Assembly (NCBI RefSeq): GCF_000003855.2
Contig: NW_003101680.1
Location: 5,093,949 to 5,157,948 of the forward strand
Length of the DNA: 64,000 nt
DNA from: Blastomyces gilchristii SLH14081
Taxonomy: Eukaryota; Ascomycota; Eurotiomycetes; Onygenales; Ajellomycetaceae
Reading direction: 5' to 3'
Below, one piece after another: positions 22,600-34,219 of this stretch. Below the pieces are notes generated by a model. That model was given only the letters and a program-made list of their open reading frames with translations, ran no database searches and was not told the DNA's origin. Positions within the stretch are counted from its first letter, which is position 1; each line of letters begins with the position of its first letter. The position numbers were made by a program, and so were the translations under genes.

Positions 22600-25500
22600 A
22601 TGAATGTAATTCTTGTATCTACTGTGATTGATAACATGTATAATATGAAAGCCATGATAGACAGTGATCTATGCTACTATGCAATGATAAAATCTTCAGT
22701 TGTAAGATATCATAATCTTCAGTGTATCTCCTTATCAAGACCTCAACTCCTTGCAGGATTTGATGATTTAAAAGACATTTGTACTCATTACATGGTGAAG
22801 CTGATCATAGATGTGAGAGAACATCAATGTGAAGATGCCTATGTATATGAAGTTGATAATCTTGATTACAAGCTTATGTTAGAACTTGCCTGGCTATCTG
22901 AACAAGGCATCTTATTGAATGCTTGAAACAGAACCTTGATATTCTTTAATAATGATAGAATTCATGAGAATGACATTTACAAGATAATGAACCTGACACA
23001 GATCTCTGTCAACATCTATAAAATACTCAGAAAAAGAAGTTATCAAAAGAATTGTTAACAGCAGAATCATGTATCAATCTATTCTATCAGTCTGACTGAT
23101 ATTAAAAAGACTCTAGAAAAGTTATTTTATATTATAATAACAGATTCTTGTATAAAACTTTCTCAATAATATTATGAATATCTAGATGTCTTTCAACAAG
23201 ATAATAATGCTACAAATCTATCTTTCTTACAAGGTTCAGAAGTGAATCACAGTATCAAGTTGAAAAAGAAGAATGATAAGAATTCTGAATCATCATGAGA
23301 CTCTCTTTATAATATATCTCAAGATGAACTTCTTCTTCTTCAGAAGACACTCAATGATCTGTTAGATAAGAAATTCATACATGTTAGCAACTCTTTCACT
23401 ACAGCTTCTATTCTCTTTACAAAGAAGTCAGATGAAGAACTTCAATTCTGTGTGAACTATTAAGATCTGAACATATTGACAAAGAAAGATTGATATCTCT
23501 TATCTCTTATCAATGAAACTCTAGCATAGATCAGATGAGCTCAATGATTTATAAAACTAGATATCATCACTGTGTTTCATAAGATTCATATCACTGAAGA
23601 AGATGAATGACTTACAGCATTTCAAACATGTTATGATCTCTTTGAATGAATAGTCACACTCTTTGAACTGACTAACACTCTCAGTACATTTCAGAAGTAT
23701 ATTAACTGAGTACTCTGAGATTTTCTTAATAAGTTTGCATCTGCTTATCTAGATAACATTCTTATCTTCACTAATGAATTCAGAAAAGAATATCAAGAGT
23801 ATGTGTAAAGAATATTACAATGACTATGAAAAGCAGAACTATTAATTGATATTAATAAGTGTGATTTCAAAGTTAAGAGTACTAAATACTTAGATTTCAT
23901 CATAGAAGCTGATAAGAGAATTTGAATGAATTCTGAGAAGATCTCTACTATTCTCAAATGAGAAGCTTCACATACTGTGAAAGATGTATAAAGCTGCATT
24001 GAATTTGCTAACTTCTATCAGTGATTTATATAAAACTTCTCAGATATTATGAGATCATTTACAGATCTCACTAAGAAAGACTCAGTATTTCAATGATCAG
24101 TGAACACTGAAGCTGCATTTACACAGATGAAGAAGATGTTCATTAATATCTCTCTGCTGATAATATTTAATTCTGATTATAAGACAGTTATTGAGACTGA
24201 TTTCTCTGACTATGTAATAGAAGAAGTAATATTATAATATAATGATGAAGATGTTCTACAATCATATATCTTCATGTCTAAGAAACTGAGTCTCACTGAA
24301 TGCAATTATGAAATCTATGATAAGAAACTTCTTACAATTGTACACTGTTTAGAAAAATGAAACTCTGAACTTCAAAGTATTTCTGAATTTGAGATAATCA
24401 CAGATCATAAGAACCTCAAATACTTTATAACTATCTGCAAACTCACTGAATAACAGATGTAATAATCTGAGTTCTTAAGCTGCTTTCATTTTACAATACA
24501 CTACTGTTCTGACAGTCAGAACTTGATAGCAGATGCCCTCTCATAATAAGAGCAAGATATGTCATTCAATGTAATAGATACTCACTGAATGGACTGAGAG
24601 CACTGGCTCTTGAACCTGAAGATACTAGTTGATCAAGATGAAACAGTTCACAAAACTATACATGCTTCTTCAGTTAGAACTGTCATTGATATCTTCACTT
24701 TCTCTACACTGAATGAACTGTGACATGCAGCAGCTCAGACAGATGAACTTCTTCAGACTCTCACTGAAGCAGTACATTAAGAAGTACTCTGATTTCTCTC
24801 AGAACTACATATAAGAACTGATATCTCAGAATATTTAGTCAATGATAATAATACTCTATAATTCTGTAACAATACTGAGTCTCTCACTTCAAACTCTTAT
24901 GCACTCAGATAATATAAGAGATGCATGATTCATATATAATCAGTTATTTAAACTGTGAATAACTGTATAAAATAATCTCTCAAGAGTTCTACTGACCTGA
25001 GATATTAAACAGTATCAGACACTTTATCTGAAACTATAATCACTGTTCTTCTATTATCTTATGAAAGAACTGTAGAAAAGATCTATTGAAATCACTCAAT
25101 ATCTCTGATAGAATCTAGTGAGATATAGTAATTAACTTCACTATCAATCTATCTGAGAGTAAGAGTTATAGAAATATTCGAATCATCATAAATTAATTGA
25201 GTAAAGATGTAATATTGAAACCTTGTGATAAGATGAATACTGAATAAGTCACTGAAGCTTTTCTACAGAGCTCATTCTATCAGATGCATGAATTACTGAG
25301 ATTTATAGTATTAGATCAGAGTTATCAATTCATAAGCACTCTCTGAATAAGAATCTGTCAAGTTCTCAAGATTATACACTGTCTATCAACTGTTTATCAC
25401 TCTGAGACTGATGATATGTCAGAATGAATAATTCAGATCATGAAGAATTATCTTCATAAGTTCTATAATCACTTATAAGATGATTAATATAATCTTCTTC

Positions 25501-26186
25501 TACACACAGAGATTGCTATCAACAGTTAAGATATCATTTCAACAGATATAAGCTTATTCTTTCTTACACATGAATATCACATGAAAGTGTTAAATCTTCT
25601 AGAGACTACACAGTTCACATCAGACTCTCACAGTCTGATTCAGATTGCTGACAATATAGTAATAAAGCTCTGAGATGCTCATAATTAAGCAGAGGTCTTT
25701 ATGACAACTGTAAAACAAGATTAAGAGAACTAAATCAATATTCACTGAGACTCTGCTGAATAATATAAGATAGAAGATCTGATATGATTGAATCTTAAGA
25801 ATATACAAATCATATGTTCATTTCATACACTAGATTATCACCATATCAAGTATAAAGTGATAGAAGTTCTAGATAGTCATAACTACTATCTTGACATATT
25901 ATCAGAAATTCATGATGTATTTCATACAAGCTTGCTTTATTATACTGTCACTGATTCATTATCTTCTCAACTGACTTCTGACTGACAGTTATCAGACATT
26001 ATAGAAAAAGATAATGAGCTTGAGTGAGAGATTGAGAATATTCTCAATAAGAGATCTCACAGCTGCAGTCAGCAATATCTTATAAAATGAGTTAGCTATG
26101 ATCAACTGACCTGAACTTCAAGTTCTGTGTTATCTGAAACAGCAGCTCTTGATCAATGAGAACTGCTTCTGAAAGAGAGAGGCTAA
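22600..26186 (+). pseudogene. Chromovirus E pol polyprotein, broken
   Basis: Begins at ATG 22600, in the -1 frame relative to gag. The first 108 codons are open and hold the aspartic protease: its DSG reads D-S-D, and the following LGxxWL motif reads L-E-L-A-W-L, both explained by GG-to-GA changes. RT is at about 23320-23800, with active site Y-L-D-N at 23746-23757. RNase H is at about 24180-24420, including E-T-D and Y-E-I-Y-D-K-K-L-L motifs. The integrase C-terminal part has an HDVFHTSLL motif (family HPVFHVSLL) near 25920. A chromodomain lies at about 26029-26180. The stop TAA is at 26184, two bases before the 3' LTR. At least one frameshift lies between RT and the integrase end. Confidence 0.88.
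26171..26182 (+). promoter_or_regulatory. Polypurine tract of chromovirus E
   Basis: GAAAGAGAGAGG a few bases before the 3' LTR, the usual place for plus-strand DNA priming. It overlaps the last codons of pol. Confidence 0.7.
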
Positions 26187-26188
26187 TA

Positions 26189-26517
26189 TGACAGGCTGAG
26201 CCTGATCAATTATATAGACTATTCTGTTACACTTCATAGATTCTTCTGCTTCACTTCATAGATTCTTTCATTCCACTATTGAACATATACACTCTGATTC
26301 TCAGCCATTCTCAATCACTGATCCTCAGCTGCTATGAACATGTATAGATTCTTCCGCTCTGAAGCTCCATCACATACACTACCACATACATGTATAAATA
26401 TTCATCTCAATTGCTGATTTCTACACTTTCTCTTTCTTTTTCTTCTTTAACATTTTTCTCTTTGTTATATAAGACCTATCAATATCATACCGATCTATTC
26501 GGTGTAGGCCCCTTACA
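26189..26517 (+). repeat. 3' LTR of chromovirus E
   Basis: 329 bp, TGACAGGCTG to CCCCTTACA, followed by the target duplication TTCAT. Confidence 0.92.
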
Positions 26518-26522
26518 TTCAT

Positions 26523-26687
26523 TATCTCATTATTAAATTTCATACTCTGGTAAAAACTGATATCAGTCTTATCTTACAACTCAGAAACTTCCTTATAATA
26601 AGTAATCATTCTATTAATAAGTTATCTAGTAGAGTGAGTGATTCTGAGCCTGGAGCTGAACTCTGAAGTGACAGATATATTACTCAT
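26523..26687 (-). pseudogene. Broken reading frame, upstream part (split by chromovirus E)
   Basis: N-terminal piece of the frame continued at 20253-20741. It starts at ATG 26687, in Ser/Thr-rich sequence. Product unknown. Confidence 0.45.
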
Positions 26688-27026
26688 ATTAAGATGACTC
26701 TGCTTTTTCTAGATATGTAAAAAAAAAAGTGATATTCTTCATAATAGAGAATACACTTTTTCAAAAGTATATGAATCTACTGACTGATAGATTCAGAGAA
26801 AATGAAATATCTCTAATAAAAAGTAAGAGTCTTTTTAAAAAAAGATGAACTACTTTTATCAAAATGTTGATATAATATTTTAAAAAGAAAAACATGTCAT
26901 TCAGACTATAATCTATAGAATAGTTGAAGATTGTATTAATAGATCTATCTACAAGAACATAATATAGTGATGAGTCATGTGATCTAGTAGGATCGCTAAC
27001 CGCAACGGCCGTAACGGCTAACAATA
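26688..27026. other. No recognised gene; GC-rich patch at the right edge
   Basis: AT-rich sequence whose open stretch on the minus strand has no recognisable similarity. The last 40 bases (about 26985-27020) are abruptly GC-rich and carry repeated ACGGC/AACGG words, so they escaped mutation. Confidence 0.4.
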
Positions 27027-27517
27027 TGTTGAGGGTCCCGCGGTTGATCGGCCCTTCTACCAGCAGTGCGCTGGTGGTGATTGAGCTCTTTTACCTCAGT
27101 AGCCTACATCATATAACTTCTCACAAGCTAGCAACCTTTTCAATCAAGCAAGCTTTACATCTTTCACAGGTTATGAGACTCATTTTGTATAAAATCACTA
27201 TCAATTCGGAATTTCTTATTAATATAATTATTATTTTAACTACTACTTCATTTGATACACTTATCAGCTGTTAAAATCATCTTATTCTATCAGTATTAAT
27301 ACATTTAAGATCTTGTTAATTAATAATACTACTACTCACTTAAAAAAAAAAGAAGCTTGTAAAAAACATATCATATTGTAAAAAAGTAAGAAAAAGAGAG
27401 TAATATCAGTAAGAATTAAATAAATAAATATTAAGATAGTGAATTCATCACAATCTTACTTATATATATATTTACAATCTTATATTCTTTTTACTGAGTT
27501 AGTTACTGATAATAATA
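27027..27517 (+). mobile_element. Copia LTR plus leader fragment, upstream of the main copy
   Basis: 27027-27168 ends with the same 75 or so bases as the 96-bp copia LTRs (to CTTTCACA), but its first half is GC-rich and different. It is followed by GGTTATGAG and a leader of about 350 bp that matches the leader of the main copia at 27614-27971. The main copy's LTR then begins. This is a partial copy lying in tandem, or the insertion site of the main copy in an older one. Confidence 0.65.
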
Positions 27518-27613
27518 TGTCAGGTTACATGATCTGACTTACTAATTCTTTTATTATATAACTTCTCACAAGCTAGTAATCTTTTTAATTAAGCAAGCTT
27601 TACATCTTTCACA
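27518..27613 (+). repeat. 5' LTR of the copia element
   Basis: 96 bp, short for an LTR but within the range of copia elements. Includes TAACTTCTCACAAGCTAG, shared with the LTRs at 27027 and 33174. Confidence 0.82.
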
Positions 27614-27622
27614 GGTTATAAG
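27614..27622 (+). promoter_or_regulatory. Likely primer binding site (half-tRNA type)
   Basis: GGTTATAAG directly after the LTR; the less mutated parallel copy at 27169-27177 reads GGTTATGAG. That is complementary to CTCATAACC in the anticodon loop of initiator tRNA-Met, the half-tRNA priming known for Drosophila copia. The match is only nine bases. Confidence 0.55.
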
Positions 27623-30544
27623 ATCTGTTTTACACAAAATCACTGCTAATTTGAAATTTCTTATTAATATAATTATTATTTTAACTACTGCTTTATTTAA
27701 TACATCTATCAGATGTTAAAATCATCTTATTCTATTAGTATTGATGTGTTTGAGATCTTGTTGATCAATAATACTACTGCTCACTTAAAAAAAAAAAGAG
27801 GCTTGCAGAAAACACATCACATTGCAAAAAAAAAGCAAGAAAAGAAAGAGAACAATATTGATAAGAATTCAATAAACAAATATCAAGATAACAGATTCAA
27901 TACAATTCTGCTTACATATATATTCACAAACTTATATTCTTTTCACTGAGTCAGTTGCAGTTAATAATAATGTTTCTTCATATTTACACTCTGTCAGTGA
28001 ACATTCTTCTGAAGCATTTGAAAGCTTTATTAATAAACACTCTGAAACACTTTCTCAATTTGAAGCTGATTTGAATACACCTTCTGACACAGTCAGACCG
28101 GCTCTCTGATCTACTTAACAGCTTAATACTGATTCTTATAATAAGAACAATAAATACTCAGATATCTACTATTCAGATAAAACAGTATCAAATTAATAAT
28201 AAAACATCTTAAGATAATATTTAAGATAAAGAAGAAGAGATAAAGAGTTTTAAAACTTAAATTATAACTGAAAAAACTCTGTCAACAGAGATTCTTCATA
28301 GATTAATCTTAGAATGTTAACAATTATTCTGCTATCATCTCAATAGTCACATGAAATTCTAATCTTAATAAAAGATTGAAATTCAATCTTTATAAACTGG
28401 ATAGCTGTGTTGATAAGATAATCTTCTAATTCAAGAAAGATATTAAGAATACTGTAAGATTAAACAGTCTAACTGATATATTCAATTACATTATATAAAG
28501 TATCTTCATGAAAGTGAAACTGATTGATGCACAGTGTTAATATATGATAGAGAAATAATAGACTCAGAACTCTCTATAAAGAGATACTGAATAAGTAGTA
28601 TTCTGAGATGTCAGAAACTGATGAGTCTATACATTTATCTTGAACTTATTGAGTGCAGATGTCAGATCATATTTCTGTAAATATAATGAAAATCAGATTA
28701 CTTATACTCTATGAAATGTGTTTGAACAGAAATACTCTGTCTTAAAAACACAGTTACATTATAAAATAGTTCTGAAATTCATATTACTTGATGACACACA
28801 GATCATCAATCTACATATATTCTTTGATAAGTTTCAGTCTGTTATTATAAAATTGAAGATGATAAATGCTTTTCTCTCAGATATATGAATATTTGATATC
28901 TTCTACTCAGTTCTACTTAACAATTGAAGAGATTATGTTTAAAAGAAGATAGAGAAGATACAGAATTTCAAATTCACAGTTGTGATATTGAATATTGATC
29001 TTCTTATGAAGAAGATTCATTCATGACTTAATTCTTTAAAAGATAAAAAGAATCTACAGAATACAGATTCTGCTGCTAACTCAGCTACAATAGCTATAAC
29101 AGTTGTGATAATCATAATACCTACTAACAATAATACATTGAATTCAGCCCGTGAAGGCCATACTGAACATAATTGTGATAGTACTTAAGAGAGCTTCTGA
29201 AATCATCAGAATTTGAGAAATTTATCTATATATTCTGAATATAAGAGATCTCACTTTGATAACTATTAATTAGCTAATTGAGACACTGCTCTGAATAATT
29301 GAAGAATCTATAACACTGCAAGAATAAAGAAACTCAAAGAAAAGAAGGAAAAGAATAGTAGAAATAGAACTCAATTATTTATTATAGATAATTCAGAGAT
29401 CTTTCAGATAATAAATCTCACAGTAATTATAAATGTATCAGTCTGTTTCATGAAACCTTATAAGAATTTCCTCACTATATGAGATAGTAATGCTGAATGT
29501 CACATTACAAGTAATAGATCATGATTTTCGGAGCTTATAGTAATTAACAGTTCAACAGTTTAAGTAATCAATAAGATTATTCTGAAGATTCAGAATATCA
29601 ATACTGCATTCATTTCAGTAAGTGAAAGATTGATACATGTGTTAAGACTAAATAGAAACATATATTTTACAAGAATTTCACATCATATTATGTTATCTGC
29701 AAGATCTTGAAGATTTGAGTAAATATTTTCAGTGATGATAAGATTCTTGAAATCAAAAATGATATATTATCTTTCACTGACAAGAAGCTTGTAATGATAA
29801 TTACAGATAATATCATCTGAATGAGTTGAATATTTCTATTGAAATGTAAGAATGAGACATTAAGATATCTACAGATCTTTAATTAATTTATCAAGAATCT
29901 ACTGAGTTGTAGTATTATAATTATTCACTCAGACTGTGAAGAATTGAATTTAAATACAGTCATAGTGTATATACTCAGTGAGAAATAAAATGAAAGTCAA
30001 CTCTCTCTTATATTTTATAGCAAGATAAAGTATATAAATAATTAATTGATTTAATTATTAAGAAGTTCTGATCACTAATAATAGACTCTTTTACATCTGA
30101 AAAGATGTGAAGTGAGACAGTTATTACAGTCACAGAGCTGCTTAATCTTATATCAATCTCAATGATATTGTATAAGAGCTCTGAAAATACAAAGCTGATT
30201 ATACTGTATGAGATCTGGCTTGAAGCTCTATCTTCTATACATGATATTCACTGATGAAGTTGCAAAGCATTCTTGAAAATAGTTTTCAAGCTTATCAATA
30301 AGATGGCTTCTCATTTCAAAGAGTTGATTTTTGTGAAATATGATAATTTTATTAATTATAGATTGATGAATCTCTTCAACAGATGTTTATACATATCAAA
30401 AGATGTTATCTTTCAGAAGAATCTTTCATCTTGCTAATTTATCAATACTGATAACACACAACTCGAAGATTTCTACTCAATGTGATCTGTAAAGCGGCTG
30501 CGGTGATTTCTTTCAGCAACATCAGGTCTATCTGCTGTAACAAT

Positions 30545-30613
30545 TTCTGTAATGATTCCTGCAATGATTTCTGCAATGATTTCTGTAATGATTTCTGCAA
30601 TGATTTCTTCAGC
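30545..30613 (+). repeat. 12-bp minisatellite inside copia pol
   Basis: About six copies of AATGATTTCTGC or close variants. The unit is in frame, so it encodes a four-residue repeat. It lies between integrase and RT, a region that is variable and tolerant in copia polyproteins. The opposite-strand open frame here is a shadow. Confidence 0.8.
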
Positions 30614-31517
30614 GACTTCTGATTCATCAACTGATTATCTGTTCATTAATGAGAAAATTCAACCTGAGTGTTCATTGTTTCTTGTACTCACTAATAATTA
30701 GAGAATTGACTATGAAATCTCCGCGACAATATCTATCTTTTTAGTGCAGAATACACTGAACTCTCTGAAACTCACAGTTGAATCTGATAATTCTTCAACA
30801 TTTACAAGAAATATTACTATAGTAGGGAAATCTACAGTGAAAAAATCTTCAGTAAGAGACAGTCTTGAAGATCTATTTACTGATTCTGAGATTGCTGCAC
30901 TTCTGATTCTGAAAAACCTCACACATGTCAAAGCTTTTATGAAATAAAAATATTATTATAAGATCTGTGTTAAAGAGATCAACTGTTTGAAACAGATAGA
31001 AATCTGATAACTGATAGAGAGAATATTACAAATAAGTGTTCTTCACAGTTAATGAATATTTGATAAAAAGTTTAATAATATGAGTGAGATTATCTGCTAT
31101 AAGACCTGCTGAGTTATCTGTGAGCATCATCAACAGAAGAGAATTAATTACTTAAGAATCTTTGCATCTGTTGTCTCTGCATTAATTTCTCAAGCTCTCA
31201 TGATAATCTCAGCATCTCAGAGCTGATACATTCTGTAGATTGATATAATAACTGCTTTTTTAAATGCTTAACTACCTGCTGATAAATAGATATATATGAA
31301 TTAATTAACAAAATTCTGTAAAGACTGTGATAATCTTGTGTGTGAGTTAATAAAGAGTCTCTACAATCTTAAGTAAGCAGCACTTATATGATATAAGAAG
31401 CTGTAAAAGATACTATTACACTCAGACTTTTATATCAGTCTCTATGATACTGAACTATTTATTCATGATGAAAGACAGATCTGTATAGTTATCTATATAA
31501 ATGACATCTGTCTCTAC

Positions 31518-32025
31518 TAGACTGGCCGCCGGAATTATGAATTTCATATTTAGTCTCATTTGATCTGATCTCATACATTTCTTGATGTGAATCCTGCTGG
31601 GACTAATTATTAAAAAAACATGCAAAGTGACTATATATCAGATCTTAAAATGAGATCATGACTTAGAAAAAATAAGACAGTGATTTCATTTGATTTCATT
31701 TAGTCTTATTCTTAGTATAAAGTTACTATTTTTAAACATTTTAAGGTTTTTTTTAGACTATTTTTAATTTTTTAAAAAGTAATGCTTTTTAATAACACTT
31801 AAATAAGATTTAAAGTCATTTAAAGCAATAAAAATAATTTAAATTGAGAAGTGAAAATCATGATCTCATTTGAAAAATATGATAAGAGTAGATAGTAAGT
31901 CTCACTGAGACAGTACAAGACTACTATCTAATGTTAAAACCATGTAATGAGATCAGTTAAATTGATAATAAGATCATCAAATATTCTGATCCTGATCTCA
32001 GACACGGTCACACGGTCAGTTTCTA
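31518..32025. mobile_element. hAT-like MITE, copy A
   Basis: 508 bp with perfect 8-bp target duplications GTCTCTAC (31510-31517 and 32026-32033). The ends are TAGACTGGCCG and, reversed, TAGAAACTGACCG, so they are short imperfect inverted repeats. No coding capacity. 8-bp duplications with short terminal repeats fit the hAT superfamily. An inverted relative is at 52604-53108. More mutated than that copy. Confidence 0.82.
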
Positions 32026-33173
32026 GTCTCTACAGTCTAAAAATTGATGATCTGAACTAAGTCAAAGCTGAAATCACTGCTAATTACAAGATCAAGACTG
32101 TAGAAGATTTCAACTGCTATCTAGAAATCAAGATTAATAGAGATTTAACTTCATTAACATTGTTTCAATTCCTCTTTATAGAAATCTTCTGCAGAAGTTC
32201 TCAATGAATGACTGTCATTCTACATTCACTTCTATGAAGAAGAACATTGATTTTATAAATAATGATGAGAAATCAATTATATATACAGCAGAATTTATTC
32301 TACAGTTCTATCAATCTGATATTAAATCTCTGCAATATCTGGTAATTAATACATGTTCTGATGTAAGCTTTGCTGCAGAATTTCTTGCATGATTCAGCTT
32401 CAGATCTACATCAAAGAACTGAGCTGCATTCAAATATACACTTTGATATTTACAGAGTTCAATCAATGAGAGTATAATCTATCACAGAGGTGCTGAAATT
32501 GCACCTGTGATATACACAGATATCAAGTGAGCCGGTAGAAATTCAGAATCTCATTCAATCATTGATTATATCATCTATATAACAGGTGGCCCTGTTGCAT
32601 GACAGAGCTACCGGTAAACAGAGATTACTAAATCATCAACAGAGGCCGAATATATTGCATTCTCTGAGGTTGCATATGAGCTTGTCTATCTTCATAAGCT
32701 TCTAGAAGACACTGAATTCATTTCATTTCATCTTAACAATCTGAATGCTGATGATCACTTTATTCTCATCATAGTTAATGATCTCACTTATACAATTTAT
32801 ACTGATAATAAGTCTGTTATAGAGCAGCAGCTATTCTCTTCTGAAGCAATTTCACACTGCTTAAAGTATATAGAGGTTCATTCTCACATTCTTCAAAATC
32901 TTATCTGTAAGAATGAGATATCTATCTGATACATTTCATCTGCTAAGAACACAGCAGATGAGCTTACTAAATCACTTGAAATATTGAAATATATATATTG
33001 AAAGAGGAATATTAAGATAGAGAAGATAGAGAAAGAGAGGGATAAAAAATAATGAATCTCATAACTAATTTTTCATTAGTATATATTTTCCAGTCATTTT
33101 TTTTATACCTGTACTTGATTTGAAGGCGAATTTTGTATATAGCATAGTATATAGTTACTCTGATGAGTAAGGA

Positions 33174-33269
33174 TGTCAGGTTATAGAATCTGGCTTACTA
33201 ATTCTTTCATCATATAACTTCTCACAAGCTAGCAACCTTTTCAATTAAGCAAGCTTTACACCTTTCACA
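33174..33269 (+). repeat. 3' LTR of the copia element
   Basis: 96 bp, TGTCAGGTTATAG to CCTTTCACA. GAGTAAGGA just before it may be a weak polypurine tract. Confidence 0.82.
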
Positions 33270-33839
33270 GATAATTCTTCACACTTATACTCTGTCAGTG
33301 AACATTCTTCTGAAGTATTTGAAAGCTTCATTGATAAACATCTTAAAACAGTCTCTCAATTCAAAGCTGATTTGAATACAGCTTCTAATATGATCAGGCC
33401 GGCTCTCTGATCTACTTAACAGCTTAATACTGATTCTCATAATGAGAATAATAAATACTCAGATATATATCATTTAGATGAGATAATATCAGATTAGTAG
33501 ATGAAACATCTGAAGAAAACATTTAAGATGAAGAAGAATAGATAAGAGTTCTAGAACCTAAATTATAACTGAAAAAACTTTATTAACAGAGGTTCTCAAT
33601 CTCTACAGATTAATCTCAGAATGTTTACAATTATTCTGTTATTATCTCAACAGTCTGTACAGTCACATAAGATTCTAATCTGAGTGAAAAATTGAAATTC
33701 AATCTTTATATTGTCAAATAGCTGTGTTGACAAGATAATCTCTTAATTTAAGAAAGATGTCAAGAATGCTGTAAGACTAAACAGTCTAACTAACACATTT
33801 AATTACATCACATGAAGCATCTTTATGAAAGTGAAACTG

Positions 33840-33840
<1 letters not shown>
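33270..33840 (+). pseudogene. Second copia gag fragment, fused to the 3' LTR
   Basis: Matches 27975-28520, the start of copia gag, but follows the LTR directly. The leader of about 350 bp present in the main copy is missing. It ends at 33840 where the LINE tail begins, so the LINE inserted into it. Part of a second copia copy sharing this LTR. Confidence 0.7.
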
Positions 33841-33871
<31 letters not shown>

Positions 33872-34219
33872 ATTATAAATGTATGCAGTCAGAGACTATG
33901 ACATCTATCTGAGAACTTTTAGTTCTCAGGGCTTTTCCTATATCTGTAAAGTTAACTATTATACATTCACCAATTTCAGATAGGCAACATCAGAAAATTC
34001 CAGCTCAGAATACAAAAACTGTTTACAAATTGCAGTATTTTAACATCTTCTGATACTTTGAAACCATTTAACATGACAAAAGAAAAGAGAACACAGTCTT
34101 AAAGATAGACACATTAAATAGATAGATAGAAAAGAATAGAGAGAAAAAAGTAAAGTAAGATAAAGAGAGACTGTAATGAAACAAATTATTAAAAGATAGT
34201 ATATAGCTGTTTTAACAGA
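33841..34219 (-). other. LINE 3' UTR with hairpin and (AAT)n tail
   Basis: Non-coding sequence after the ORF2 stop. A perfect hairpin, CTGAGAACT / AGTTCTCAG with a three-base loop, is at 33909-33929 and is conserved at 54634-54654 in the other LINE copy. Such structures can be recognised by the LINE RT, but that is not shown here. The end reads TATAATTGAATAATAAT. Confidence 0.7.

Larger units (their letters stand above)
20747..26517 (+). mobile_element. Full-length chromovirus (Ty3/Gypsy), copy E
   Basis: 5,771 bp with LTRs at 20747-21079 and 26189-26517 and 5-bp target duplications TTCAT (20742-20746 and 26518-26522). Order: LTR, leader, gag, protease, RT, RNase H, integrase, chromodomain, polypurine tract, LTR. 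This is the clearest copy for defining the family. It carries many stops and a mutated RT active site, so it is not autonomous. Confidence 0.95.
27972..33052 (+). pseudogene. Copia gag-pol polyprotein, broken
   Basis: Gag begins near 27972 in a Ser/His/Glu-rich frame. A degraded zinc-knuckle end (G-H-T-E-H-N-C) lies at about 29155-29180. The protease motif near 29490 reads W-D-S-N-A-E-C-H-I-T (copia WLLDSGASxHIT). Integrase is at about 29850-30450. RT starts near 30905 and has active site Y-I-N-D (expected YVDD) at about 31490. RNase H has S-S-T-E-A-E-Y-I-A at about 32630 and ends with T-A-D-E-L-T-K-S-L near 32960 (family ADxxTKxL). Stop TAA at 33050. Many internal stops. Removing the MITE and one copy of its target duplication restores the RT frame. 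Confidence 0.85.
27518..33269 (+). mobile_element. Ty1/Copia retrotransposon with 96-bp LTRs
   Basis: Bounded by LTRs at 27518-27613 and 33174-33269, both TGTCAGGTTA to CTTTCACA. The domain order is that of Ty1/Copia: gag, protease, integrase, RT, RNase H, on the plus strand. A 508-bp hAT-like MITE sits in the RT gene; without it the element is about 5.24 kb. Similar sequences flank both sides, so the original target duplication is not clear. Confidence 0.88.

Noticed and set aside
27026..27274. Plus-strand open frame starting in the GC-rich patch
   Set aside because: It runs across the copia LTR and leader; no protein similarity.
30442..30630. Minus-strand gene with repeated LQKS
   Set aside because: Shadow of the 12-bp minisatellite inside copia pol on the plus strand.
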